Origin: an uncultured Gammaproteobacteria bacterium
GTDB lineage: Bacteria > Pseudomonadota > Gammaproteobacteria > Pseudomonadales > Pseudohongiellaceae
Assembly (NCBI GenBank): GCA_913054495.1
Contig: CAJXIY010000008.1
Location: forward strand, 1 to 58,936
Direction: 5' to 3'
DNA: 58,936 nt
The position numbers and the translations under genes are program-made. Position 1 is the first letter of the stretch; the number at the start of each line of letters is the position of its first letter. Under the pieces are notes generated by a model. It had not been told where the DNA came from, searched no databases, and worked only from the letters and a program-made list of their open reading frames with translations. This document shows, in pieces, positions 25,560 through 34,643 of this stretch.

Positions 25560-26381
25560 ATGGCGAAGTATTTTGACTATCGACATCATATGAATTCTCT
25601 GCTGGCAAGAGAGAGTCTGCTCGATAAAGATGTCATGGCCGCCACGGACACCCCAGTCGTGCGCATGTTGCCCGATGTCCATGTGGTAAAAATTGGCAGT
25701 CGGTCGATTCTGGAAGCCGGGCGCGATATCGTTCTACCCGTAGTTGAAATGCTCGGAAAAATACTGAAGAAAGAGAAACTCATCCTCGGTGTCGGTGGCG
25801 GCGCTCGTTCCCGCCATGTATTTTCAGTGGGCCTGGATCTGGAACTGCCCACCGGCGTGTTGGCCCAGCTTTCCATGGCAGATGCCCTGGGCAACGCCCA
25901 TATTCTCGGCACCCTGCTGGCACCTCACGGTGTCGTCGCCATTCCACCGGAAATATTCGGCCACCTGCTGCCCCTGTTTATTCATTCCGCCCCCGGCGTC
26001 ATCTTCAACGGAGTCCCCCCCTATTCGCTGTGGGAGCATCCGCCGGCGCTGGGGAAAATCCCTCCCCATCGAACCGATACTGGCTGTTTGATTCTGGCGG
26101 AATGTTTTGGCTGCAAGTCCACCATCTTAGTCAAAGACGTGCAGGGACTGTACACGGAAGATCCGAAAGTGAATCCGGCGGCTCAGTTTATCGATCGGAT
26201 AAGTGTGGCCGAGCTCAAACAGGAAGATCTGCCCACCCTGCCCTTCGATGAGGTCCTACTCGAGGTACTCGAAACTGCCCAACTGGCCCACGAATTTCAG
26301 CTGGTTGACGGTCGCAAGCCGGAGAATATTGCCCGCGCGGTCAACGGCGAGCATGTGGGTACTATCGTATATGCCAGATAA
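25560..26381 (+). CDS. mosA: molybdenum storage protein alpha-like subunit (amino acid kinase fold)
   Basis: A 273-residue paralogue of the preceding gene with KIGSRSILEAGR, GVGGGARSRHVFSVGLDLELPTG, GVPPYSLW, IPPHRTDTG and a VGTIVYAR end. In Azotobacter the two subunits alternate in the cage, so the pair should form the mixed complex here. ADP/ATP-site glycines are present (GVGGGARSR instead of GTGAGTRAR), a difference that may mark the two roles. The pair lies about 5 kb from the molybdenum hydroxylase genes, and no nif gene is in the window. It converges on the multicopper oxidase gene. Confidence 0.8.
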   Translation: MAKYFDYRHHMNSLLARESLLDKDVMAATDTPVVRMLPDVHVVKIGSRSILEAGRDIVLPVVEMLGKILKKEKLILGVGGGARSRHVFSVGLDLELPTGVLAQLSMADALGNAHILGTLLAPHGVVAIPPEIFGHLLPLFIHSAPGVIFNGVPPYSLWEHPPALGKIPPHRTDTGCLILAECFGCKSTILVKDVQGLYTEDPKVNPAAQFIDRISVAELKQEDLPTLPFDEVLLEVLETAQLAHEFQLVDGRKPENIARAVNGEHVGTIVYAR

Positions 26382-26398
26382 TAAAAAAGTGGACAGAT

Positions 26399-27940
26399 TT
26401 ATTCTACAATCAGGAATTGTCCCATCATGCCACGGTCTTCGTGTTCCAGCACGTGACAGTGATACATATACGGATTTTTTTCGTCAACGAAGTCGGTAAA
26501 ACGCATGATGATGCGCACCAGTTCACCCGACCCGACCCTGACCGTATCTTTCCAGCCCATTTCGTTTGCCGGTGGCTGTTGACCGTTACGGTCGAGCACT
26601 TGAAATTGTCCGTTGTGTACATGAAAGGGGTGCATCATAGGAGAGTTGTTAGTCAGCTCCCATATTTCAGTGGTATTGAATTGAATCCTCTCGTTGATGT
26701 AATTCATATCCATGCGCCGACCATTAATAGAAAAATTGCCGCCGCCGTGGCCGCCGCCGTTACCATTACGACTCCCAGTGCCGGGGCCGCGGTCGTCGCC
26801 GCTGCGCATGCCTGCACCCATGGATAGCCGGAATGTTCGGGTGTTGGTGGCGGCTGCCTCTGGCAGGCGATAGATAGAAGCGAGTCGATCCGGTACTGGC
26901 GCACTATCTTGTAGTCGTCCCTGTCCACGAATGTCGAGGATGTCGAAATTCTGTGTATTCAGCGAGCGCATCATGACGCTCATGGCTCCGGGAAATTCAG
27001 GAAAGTTGGACACCTTGCCAACGCTGATCAACCGAACATCCTGACCATCGCTAAAATCTACCACGATCTCTGCCCGCTCTGCCGGGGACAACTCCAGCTG
27101 ATTCATGGTCACGGCTGTTTCCAGGCAGCCACCATCACTGGCGATCTGTTGAAATTCGCGGCCATCGCTAAAGGCGAAAACGAAGGTGCGGGCGTTCGCC
27201 GCATTAAGCAGGCGAAACCGAACCAGCTTCGTCGTAGGCACAAAATAGGGCTGCCTGGTGCCGTTGACCAGGATAACGTCGCCACGCATCCCTACCACCG
27301 TATCTTCATACGTAGACATGTACTGAAATGAACCGTCGTCGTTAAAGCGGCGGTCCTGGATCAGCAGCGGTATGTCATCGACACCATAGGCAGACGGTAG
27401 CTCGATCTGTTGCTCATCATCTTCCACGATGATCATGCCCGCCAGACCCTTGTATACCTGCTCTCCGGCGGTGTTTAACATATGTGAGTGATACCAGAAG
27501 GTGCCGGCAAACTGCACCACAGTAAATTGCGGGTTCCAGGTGTCCCCGATTGCGATAACGTCGTGGGGTCCACCGTCTGCGCTGGTGGGCAAATGAAATC
27601 CATGCCAGTGCAAGGTAGTTGGTTCACCCAAGCCGTTCTGGATATGTAGAGAGACTGCCTCATTACGGCGAAATCGCAGGGTGGGCCCTAGATAATCCCC
27701 ATTGATGCCAAAGGTGGCAGTTGCGGTGTCGGCAAAAAAATTACGGCTTCCCCGTTGCAGACGCAGCTGAAATTGTCGAGAGTTGTTTGTAAGCTCACCT
27801 TCAGCCAGCTGAGGAATCCTGAGCGGATTGCCCTGGTCTGATACCGCTTGCGCAGTAGCAAGCGAAGGCATAACCAGCCCGGTGCTGGCGCCCAGCGAGC
27901 TGATGCCTAGGGCTTTCAGCGCCTTGCGTCGTGTAATCAT
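26399..27940 (-). CDS. Tat-signal multicopper oxidase
   Basis: A 513-residue three-domain multicopper oxidase. The Tat signal TRRKALKALG leads a hydrophobic stretch ending ATAQA. All four copper-ligand motifs are present: LHWHGFH, WYHSHM, HPFHVHNG and YHCHVLEHEDRGMMG with an axial methionine, so type 1 and the trinuclear centre should be intact. Between domains 2 and 3 is a glycine/histidine/methionine-bearing insertion (residues about 385-415, MGAGMRSGDDRG then GGGHGGG), similar in position to the methionine-rich loops of CueO-like copper oxidases. It acts in the periplasm, probably on Cu(I) or phenols. It converges with the mosA-like gene, 17 bases apart. Confidence 0.9.
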   Translation of the reverse strand: MITRRKALKALGISSLGASTGLVMPSLATAQAVSDQGNPLRIPQLAEGELTNNSRQFQLRLQRGSRNFFADTATATFGINGDYLGPTLRFRRNEAVSLHIQNGLGEPTTLHWHGFHLPTSADGGPHDVIAIGDTWNPQFTVVQFAGTFWYHSHMLNTAGEQVYKGLAGMIIVEDDEQQIELPSAYGVDDIPLLIQDRRFNDDGSFQYMSTYEDTVVGMRGDVILVNGTRQPYFVPTTKLVRFRLLNAANARTFVFAFSDGREFQQIASDGGCLETAVTMNQLELSPAERAEIVVDFSDGQDVRLISVGKVSNFPEFPGAMSVMMRSLNTQNFDILDIRGQGRLQDSAPVPDRLASIYRLPEAAATNTRTFRLSMGAGMRSGDDRGPGTGSRNGNGGGHGGGNFSINGRRMDMNYINERIQFNTTEIWELTNNSPMMHPFHVHNGQFQVLDRNGQQPPANEMGWKDTVRVGSGELVRIIMRFTDFVDEKNPYMYHCHVLEHEDRGMMGQFLIVE

Positions 27941-28128
27941 TCCCTGCGCGCCAGTTTTAAATGGTGAGAAGGACTATTATGCAGAAAAACCAAATTGGCG
28001 TCGATGAGTAATCAAGGGGCAAACTTCCCCGCCATGACGGTAATCCAATTAGTTTTTACACAACACTCGAAATTCATTATTCTTCATTACAATAAGTAGT
28101 CCAGTCCTACTACGAGCACTTCTGCAAC

Positions 28129-28681
28129 ATGAGCCCATTCGAATTTACCATAACCCTCATCTCGATCGTTATCGCATTGGGTATAGCTAGAATACTCGGT
28201 GGTTACGCCGACCTGATCCAGCATCGCAAAGAAACAGAACACTCGTGGTTATTCTTGATCTGGTTTTCCTTTCTTCTGCTGACGCATGTCGGCTGGTGGT
28301 TCAGTCTATGGGGCAGCAGTAGAGACGAGGTTTTTAGCCTCTCGCAATTTATTATCTTGCTAAGTGTTCCTTGTTTCCTTTTTATTGCTACCAGGCTACT
28401 CATCCCGAGTGAGGGTGAATTCCACAAAAATCGCGAAACGTTACCAGACTCTCCGGGTGCCCTTTCTTCTGGTGTTTTCAGTCGCTTTTCTGCCTGGTCC
28501 AATGCTGCGGGCATTCAGTACAGGTGACTGGTCGATAGCGCTGTATCTGACGACTGTAGGGTTGTTGATACTGGCAGGCATTTTATCTCCGAACATGCGA
28601 CTTCAGTACGGCGTAGCTTCAATTGCAGGCTTGATCTACCTGAGCTTCGTACTGCAATTTAGATCGGCAGTTGGCAGCTAA
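28129..28681 (+). pseudogene. small integral membrane protein, frameshifted
   Basis: The ATG at 28129 starts a hydrophobic protein with three or more membrane helices (ISIVIALGIARILGG, FLIWFSFLLLTHVGWWF, LSQFIILLSVPCFLFIATRLL). The frame then becomes implausible at a run of five A (28426-28430); removing one A continues in the next frame through KRYQTLRVPFLLVFSVAFL and two further helices to a stop at 28681, about 183 residues in all. Both halves look like one family of uncharacterised bacterial membrane proteins. Either a recent one-base slip or a consensus error explains it. Function unknown. Confidence 0.6.
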
Positions 28682-28814
28682 TAAATCCTGGGTCTGCTTC
28701 AGAATAGGCTGACCAGGCATAATCTATGCCTGCCGGCGTATCAGTTTACAAACCAAGTGTCTACACTGCACAGCGGGATGGATACAATCGGACCATACGA
28801 CTAGAGAGCGACTA

Positions 28815-31718
28815 ATGGTCAACGGCAGCAAAAGTGCGTTAGCGACTCGGCTACGGCGAGAGCTTCAGGGTGATGTGTACTTCGATGATTTCAGTCGCGG
28901 TCGCTACAGCACCGACGCCTCTATCTATCAGATACAGCCCATCGGCGTTACCGTGCCGAGAAACGCAGAGGACGTGCAGACCGCGCTGCAGATAGCGGTT
29001 GACGAGGGCATTCCGGTATTACCCCGCGGAGCCGGCACTTCGCAGACTGGTCAGGCCATCGGTGAGGCCCTGATCATGGACACCACGCGATACCTCAACC
29101 AAGTGCTGGAATTCGACGCCGAAAACCGCACCGTATGTGTACAACCGGGCATGGTGCTGGATCAACTCAACAATTATCTAAAACCCCACGGCTTGTTTTT
29201 CCCCGTGGATGTATCCACCGCCAATCGCGCTACCCTCGGTGGCATGGCCGGCAATAACAGTTGCGGCTCACGCTCTATCCGCTATGGCAACATGGTACAC
29301 AACGTGCGCGCCATCGATGCCCTGATGGCGGATGGCAGCGAGGTCCAATTCAATTCCCTGGCTTCGAGACAAGTCAATGGGGAAAACGCCAGTCATGCCG
29401 AGTTATTCAACAAATTGCTTGATCTCGGAGCAAGAGAGGCCGCGGAGATAGCGCAACGCTTTCCAAATCTGTTGCGCAGAGTGGGTGGTTACAACATCGA
29501 CGTACTCACCAAAGATAAACCTAACATGTCTCACTTGCTGGTAGGATCGGAAGGCACCCTTGCCTTCTTCCAGCGCATACACCTGAACCTGCAAGTCATA
29601 CCAGAACATAAGGTGTTGGGCGTGTGTCACTTTCCCAGTTTTTACAAGGCGATGGATGCCACTCAGCACATCGTCGAACTCAATCCCTCGGCAGTTGAGC
29701 TGGTGGATCGCACCATGATTAACCTGGCCCGGGATATTCCCATGTATGCGGCCATAGTCGATCGCTTCGTGCAGGGCGAGCCCGAAGCCTTGCTGCTGGT
29801 TGAGTTTGCCGGTGAGGAACAGGCCCAGCAACTACAGAGCATGAAGCAGCTGGTTGATCTCATGGCTGAGCTGGGCTTCCCCGACGCAGTGGTGGAGGCA
29901 ACTGACACTGAATTTCAGCAATCGATCTGGGAGGTACGAAAATCCGGTCTCAATATCATGATGTCGATGAAAGGTGACGGCAAGCCCGTCTCATTCATCG
30001 AAGACTGTGCCGTCGATCTCAAGGATCTCGCCGAATACACAAGGCGGCTGACGGACATCTTTCACAAACACGGGACAACCGGCACCTTTTATGCCCATGC
30101 CTCTGTTGGCTGCCTGCATGTGCGCCCCATACTTAATATGAAGGAAGCATCCGGCGCCACCAAGATGCGTGCCATTGTCGAAGAAACCCTGGAAATGGTA
30201 CGAGAATACAAAGGATCTCACTCTGGTGAACACGGCGATGGCCTCGCCAGATCGGAATTTCATGAATCCATGTTCGGACGCCGGATGGTGGCATCGTTCG
30301 AAGAAATCAAGGACAGCTTCGACCCGGCAGGCACCTTCAATCCAGGCAAGATTGTGCGTGCCTCGAAGATGGACGATCGCGATCTGTTCCGTTTCGCACC
30401 GGGTTATGCCGCCCAGCCCATAGCGACAACCATGGACTGGTCGGCCTGGGGTGGTTTCAACCGGGCCATCGAAATGTGTAACAACAACGGCGCCTGCCGT
30501 AAGGCCGATGTTGCGGTTATGTGTCCCTCATATCGGGTCACCGGTGAAGAGCAGCACCTGACACGGGGTCGTGCTAACAGCCTGAGACTCGCTATCAGCG
30601 GGCAGCTTGGCGCCGATGCGCTGGTGTCAGATGCCATGTTCGAGACCATGGAGCTGTGCGTTAGCTGCAAGGGGTGTAAACGGGAATGTCCAACCGGCGT
30701 GGACATGGCCAAGATGAAGATCGAGTTCCTGCACCAGTACTACGGAAAACACAGATTGCCGATAAAAGATTACCTGGTGGCCTTCCTGCCTCGCTACGCC
30801 TATTGGTCAGGAAATTTTTCTGTCCTGCTGAACCTGCGGGATCAGATTCCCGGACTGGCTAAATTGTCTGAATTGTTACTGGGTTTCAGCAGTCGGCGCC
30901 GACTACCGCGATGGCGACGAGATCAATTCAATGCCGAGAAAGAGATTTCACAACAAGCCCCAGTCGAGGAAAATGCAAGGGAAGTCGTGCTGTTAGTGGA
31001 CACCTTCAACGGCTGTTTCGAACCGGAAAACGCGCGAGCTGCGTTGGCGGTGCTGACTGCCGCCGGCTACAAGGTTCGATGTCCGAGGCCACTCGATAAG
31101 GGTCGACCCCTGTGTTGTGGACGCACCTTCCTCAGCGGCGGACTGGTCAACGAGGCACGGGTTGAGGCCGAAAGAATGATCGATACGCTGATGCCGTTTG
31201 TCGAGCGTGGAGTGCCGATCATCGGATTGGAACCCTCATGCCTGTTGACGTTACGTGATGAATTTCCATCCCTGCTGCCGGGGGCCGACACTGACGAACT
31301 GGCCGAAAATGCCTTTCTGCTGGAAGAATTCCTCGCCGCCGAACATGGGAAAGGTCGATTACATCTAAAGCTTAAGCCCCTGCCCATAAAGCAAGCCCTG
31401 TTACACGGCCATTGCCACCAGAAAGCCTTCGATGTCATGTCTTCGGTACAACAGGTGTTGGCGCTGATACCCGATCTCGAGCTTGAAACTATTAAATCTG
31501 GTTGCTGCGGTATGGCCGGCGCGTTTGGTTACGACGCCAAACACTACGAGATATCCATGAAGATGGGAGAACTGAATCTCCTGCCGGCGGTGAGGGCGGC
31601 GGATGCAGATACTCTCATAATAGCCGACGGCACCAGCTGCAGGAATCAAATACGCGACGGCACCGGCCGAGAAGCCATGCACGTAGCAAGAGTACTAGAA
31701 ATGGCCCTTTCTGGATAA
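28815..31718 (+). CDS. FAD-linked oxidase with Fe-S and CCG domains (D-2-hydroxyacid dehydrogenase-like)
   Basis: A 967-residue fusion. Residues about 30-240 form a PCMH-type FAD-binding domain (PRGAGTSQTGQ, GGMAGNNSCGSRS), then the FAD-oxidase C domain to about 530 with SGEHGDGLARSEF. Two 4Fe-4S sites follow: CNNNGACRKADVAVMCPSYR near 554 and CVSCKGCKRECPTG near 614. The C-terminal third holds CCG motifs (CCGRTF, SGCCGMAGAFGY near 895) that bind further clusters. The layout matches the long D-lactate/D-2-hydroxyglutarate dehydrogenase (YdiJ-like) type. It probably feeds electrons from a D-2-hydroxy acid to the quinone pool at the inner face of the membrane. The next genes are a PLP enzyme, a GntP permease and a glyoxylate aminotransferase. 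Confidence 0.88.
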   Translation: MVNGSKSALATRLRRELQGDVYFDDFSRGRYSTDASIYQIQPIGVTVPRNAEDVQTALQIAVDEGIPVLPRGAGTSQTGQAIGEALIMDTTRYLNQVLEFDAENRTVCVQPGMVLDQLNNYLKPHGLFFPVDVSTANRATLGGMAGNNSCGSRSIRYGNMVHNVRAIDALMADGSEVQFNSLASRQVNGENASHAELFNKLLDLGAREAAEIAQRFPNLLRRVGGYNIDVLTKDKPNMSHLLVGSEGTLAFFQRIHLNLQVIPEHKVLGVCHFPSFYKAMDATQHIVELNPSAVELVDRTMINLARDIPMYAAIVDRFVQGEPEALLLVEFAGEEQAQQLQSMKQLVDLMAELGFPDAVVEATDTEFQQSIWEVRKSGLNIMMSMKGDGKPVSFIEDCAVDLKDLAEYTRRLTDIFHKHGTTGTFYAHASVGCLHVRPILNMKEASGATKMRAIVEETLEMVREYKGSHSGEHGDGLARSEFHESMFGRRMVASFEEIKDSFDPAGTFNPGKIVRASKMDDRDLFRFAPGYAAQPIATTMDWSAWGGFNRAIEMCNNNGACRKADVAVMCPSYRVTGEEQHLTRGRANSLRLAISGQLGADALVSDAMFETMELCVSCKGCKRECPTGVDMAKMKIEFLHQYYGKHRLPIKDYLVAFLPRYAYWSGNFSVLLNLRDQIPGLAKLSELLLGFSSRRRLPRWRRDQFNAEKEISQQAPVEENAREVVLLVDTFNGCFEPENARAALAVLTAAGYKVRCPRPLDKGRPLCCGRTFLSGGLVNEARVEAERMIDTLMPFVERGVPIIGLEPSCLLTLRDEFPSLLPGADTDELAENAFLLEEFLAAEHGKGRLHLKLKPLPIKQALLHGHCHQKAFDVMSSVQQVLALIPDLELETIKSGCCGMAGAFGYDAKHYEISMKMGELNLLPAVRAADADTLIIADGTSCRNQIRDGTGREAMHVARVLEMALSG

Positions 31719-31725
31719 AGGGGGG

Positions 31726-31825
31726 TAAATGGGGTCAGAGTAAAAATACAGTAGTTTCGATCACCTTGGTTTGATTCGTCAAAGATCATAGCAAAACTAC
31801 TGTATTTTTACTCTGACCCCATTTA
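31726..31825. repeat. 100-base palindromic element, copy A (GGGGTCAGAGTAAAAAT type)
   Basis: Arms of 32 bases (31726-31757 and 31794-31825) are perfectly complementary, around a 36-base loop. Each arm contains TGGGGTCAGAGTAAAAAT. Elements starting with this kind of sequence are common in gammaproteobacteria and are thought to be spread by REP-associated Y1 transposases. It lies just upstream of the DSD1-family gene. Confidence 0.85.
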
Positions 31826-31867
31826 TCCTCCTGCCATGTCCCGCCGCCGATTAATACGAGGTGCACC

Positions 31868-33109
31868 GTGAATTCAAACTCCCTCTCCCGCCGTCATTTC
31901 CTGCAAGCCAGTGGCACCGCTGCCATCTGGGCTCCATCTTCAGTCATGGCTTACACTTCTGCAGAGATGCAGGCGTTCTACGCCAGTGGAGAGATGTCTG
32001 TCAACGTTTCCAAGTGGGAGCTGGACACGCCGGCGCTGTGTGTCGATCTGGATCTGTTGGAGGCCAACCTGGACAAAATGGCCCAGACCATGTCCAGCAA
32101 TGGCATCGCCAGCCGACCCCATGCGAAGACTCACAAAACTCCAATCATTGCGCAGATGCAAATGGACCGAGGCTCGGTTGGTATTTGTACCGCCAAGGTA
32201 AGCGAAGCGGAAGCCATGTTCCAAAATGGCATCGATCGAATACTCAATACCACCGGCAATGTAACGCCGACAAAGATCAACCGCGCCATGGACCTGCGGG
32301 CGCTGTGCCCGGGTTTTATTCAGGCCACGGATGCGCCCGAGAACGCACGGCTGTTATCCGCAGCTGCCGTGGCCAAGGGACTCGTTGCCGATGTGGTGGT
32401 GGATGTCGATCCGGGGATTCGGCGTACCGGAATTCCCTTCGGTCAGCCTGCCCTGCAACTGGCACAACTGGTCGATCAACTGCCGGGTTTACGACTAATG
32501 GGCATGCTGTGTTATGACGCTGCGGCGCAACATGTGGTCGGCTTCGAGACCCGCAAGGCGCAGACACTCGAGCGGATGACTGCTGCCACTGACACCTTCG
32601 AGTTGATGCAGGCCTCGGGTTTAAACACCGAAATATTCAGTGGCGGCGGCACCGGCACTTACAATATAGACCATGGCACCAGGGGCATGACTGATGTACA
32701 GGTGGGCAGTTATGTTTTCATGGACGCCCAGTATATTGGTATCGGCGGTGAGACAGACCGCGAGGTTTATTCCGACTTTCACACCTCATTGACAATCATG
32801 GCCACCGTACTCAACGCCCAACACGCCGGCCGTGCCACCTCCGATGCCGGAGCCAAAGCCTGCACCATCAATCAGCCCTGGCCAATAATCAAGGGCGAGA
32901 GCGGCATGCATTATCGCTCCGGATCCGACGAATTCGGCACCATCATCTATGAAGATGATCCGTCCCGTAATTACAAGGTGGGCGACAAACTGGAACTCAT
33001 CGTTTCTCACTGCGATCCGGTGGTTAATCTCTACGATCAGATGTACGCGATTCGTAATGACCGGGTAGAAGCGGTATGGCCTATATCTGCCCGCGGCATG
33101 TCCGCTTAG
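31868..33109 (+). CDS. Tat-signal DSD1-family PLP enzyme (D-threonine aldolase / D-serine dehydratase-like)
   Basis: A 413-residue fold-III PLP enzyme with a GTG start after GAGGTG. Residues 8-14 read SRRHFLQ followed by a hydrophobic alanine stretch, a Tat signal unusual for this family. The PLP lysine is in RPHAKTHKT, with further family motifs FSGGGTGTYN and the zinc-binding histidine-cysteine pair VSHCDPVVNLYDQ near the C-terminus. Members cleave D-3-hydroxy amino acids such as D-threonine to glycine and an aldehyde, or dehydrate D-serine, D-threonine or D-3-hydroxyaspartate. Periplasmic action would let the cell use D-amino acids outside. The gene is exactly bracketed by two copies of one palindromic element. 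Confidence 0.87.
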   Translation: MNSNSLSRRHFLQASGTAAIWAPSSVMAYTSAEMQAFYASGEMSVNVSKWELDTPALCVDLDLLEANLDKMAQTMSSNGIASRPHAKTHKTPIIAQMQMDRGSVGICTAKVSEAEAMFQNGIDRILNTTGNVTPTKINRAMDLRALCPGFIQATDAPENARLLSAAAVAKGLVADVVVDVDPGIRRTGIPFGQPALQLAQLVDQLPGLRLMGMLCYDAAAQHVVGFETRKAQTLERMTAATDTFELMQASGLNTEIFSGGGTGTYNIDHGTRGMTDVQVGSYVFMDAQYIGIGGETDREVYSDFHTSLTIMATVLNAQHAGRATSDAGAKACTINQPWPIIKGESGMHYRSGSDEFGTIIYEDDPSRNYKVGDKLELIVSHCDPVVNLYDQMYAIRNDRVEAVWPISARGMSA

Positions 33110-33114
33110 AGCTG

Positions 33115-33218
33115 GATAAATGGGGTCAGAGTAAAAATACAGTAGTTTCGAGCACTACGATTTGGTTTGTCATATATCATGGCAAAACTACTGTATTTTT
33201 ACTCTGACCCCATTTATC
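33115..33218. repeat. 104-base palindromic element, copy B
   Basis: Arms of 34 bases (33115-33148 and 33185-33218) are perfectly complementary around a 36-base loop. The arms are the same sequence as in copy A, and the loop has the same length but differs at about a third of positions. It begins five bases after the stop of the DSD1-family gene. A further partial GACCCCATTTAT follows at 33219-33230. Confidence 0.85.
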
Positions 33219-33230
33219 GACCCCATTTAT

Positions 33231-34592
33231 CTAAATCAATCCCACAACCCACATGACACAGACCACGGCGAATGACGTTAAACCACCCACCAGGGTCGCA
33301 CCGCCATAGCTGAACACAGCGTCGGAGACACTCAACTTGGTGAGCGAAGTACAAACCCAGAAGTAACTGCTGTTCACGTACTTGATAATGACCGAACCAC
33401 TGGCACCCGCCAGCATCGCCGCTTCCGGTGATAAGCCAAGACCTCCCAACATCGGCGCCACCAGTGAGGCCGCGGTGATGACACCGACAGTTGTGGAACC
33501 CGTGATCAGGTTACCAATGATACCTATTAGAAAAGGCAGCATGATCGTTGGCAGGCCATATTCGGTGAACAACATGGCGATGTAATCTACTGCTGGCGTG
33601 CCGCGCAAGATGGCACTCAGCGAACCGCCGAGGCCGGTCACAACCAGGATCATGGCCGAAGTTCTTAACGCCGCTTCCACCCATTCGTCCTTGGCTTTGT
33701 CCTTCGCATCCTCACTCTTGATGTTGCGATAGGCCAACCACACGCCGATGGATAGGGCGATAACCGGCCAGCCCAGATAGGAGAAAATTGTTCGCAGAAT
33801 ATGTCCCTCATCGAACAACAGACTGACGACACTCTGGGTACCGATTAGTACGATTGGGATAAGAATAGGTGTGTAGGAGCTTAACGTACTGGGTAGGTCC
33901 TCCTCGGCATTGTCAAAATTGCGACCATCGAATTCATCCGAGGCCTGGGTCTTGATTCTTGGACCGGCAACGTAGACTCCCCACGCCCAACAACTCATGG
34001 ATCCGAACAGGCAGGCTATGCTGCCGAAAATAATAGTCTTGCCGATATCCGCACCCAGCAGCGCCGCTGCTGCCAGTGGCCCTGGCGTGGGCGGTACGAT
34101 GGCATGGGTTAGTTGCAGTGCACCGACCAGGCCGGTGGACATCACGGCGATGCCCACACCCATAGACTTGGCGGCGGAATGTACCAGGGGATTCAAGATG
34201 ACATAAGCCACGTCCGAAAAAATCGCGACGCCAATGACGAACCCGGTCATGGTCAATGCCAGCGGCATTCGATTCGAACCAATCAACTTCACCATAGATC
34301 GAGTGATGACCTGTATGGCGCCAGTGTGCTTTAGCGCTTCGGCAATAATGGAACCAAGCACTATCACTACGCCGATCGATCCTAAGGTATTACCGAAGCC
34401 GGTTTCGAAGGCGTCGATGAAATTATTGCGTTGAATTCCAGGTAAGACACCGAACAGAAGAATGGGGATTAGCAGCGCGAAAAATACGTGCCACTTCCAT
34501 TTGGCAATCAGGAAAAGCAAGAGAAAAATGACGACTGCGAAACCAATCAGAGATAAAGCCGGGCTTGTAGTAACCGCTGTTGCTGGATCCAT
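33231..34592 (-). CDS. GntP-family organic acid permease
   Basis: A 453-residue membrane transporter with 12 or so hydrophobic segments and the GntP-family signatures HAIVPPTPGP, ITGSTTVGVITAAS and a C-terminal YFWVCTSL. The ATG follows GGAG. The family imports gluconate and related hydroxy acids with protons. It is the second gene of a minus-strand pair with the aminotransferase at 34644, 51 bases apart. Together with the FAD-oxidase this suggests uptake and oxidation of a hydroxy acid. The exact substrate is not readable. Confidence 0.9.
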   Translation of the reverse strand: MDPATAVTTSPALSLIGFAVVIFLLLFLIAKWKWHVFFALLIPILLFGVLPGIQRNNFIDAFETGFGNTLGSIGVVIVLGSIIAEALKHTGAIQVITRSMVKLIGSNRMPLALTMTGFVIGVAIFSDVAYVILNPLVHSAAKSMGVGIAVMSTGLVGALQLTHAIVPPTPGPLAAAALLGADIGKTIIFGSIACLFGSMSCWAWGVYVAGPRIKTQASDEFDGRNFDNAEEDLPSTLSSYTPILIPIVLIGTQSVVSLLFDEGHILRTIFSYLGWPVIALSIGVWLAYRNIKSEDAKDKAKDEWVEAALRTSAMILVVTGLGGSLSAILRGTPAVDYIAMLFTEYGLPTIMLPFLIGIIGNLITGSTTVGVITAASLVAPMLGGLGLSPEAAMLAGASGSVIIKYVNSSYFWVCTSLTKLSVSDAVFSYGGATLVGGLTSFAVVCVMWVVGLI

Positions 34593-34643
34593 GGAATCTC
34601 CGTTAGTTGTTCTTATTAGTTGTTCTTGTAACTCGTTCTTCCA

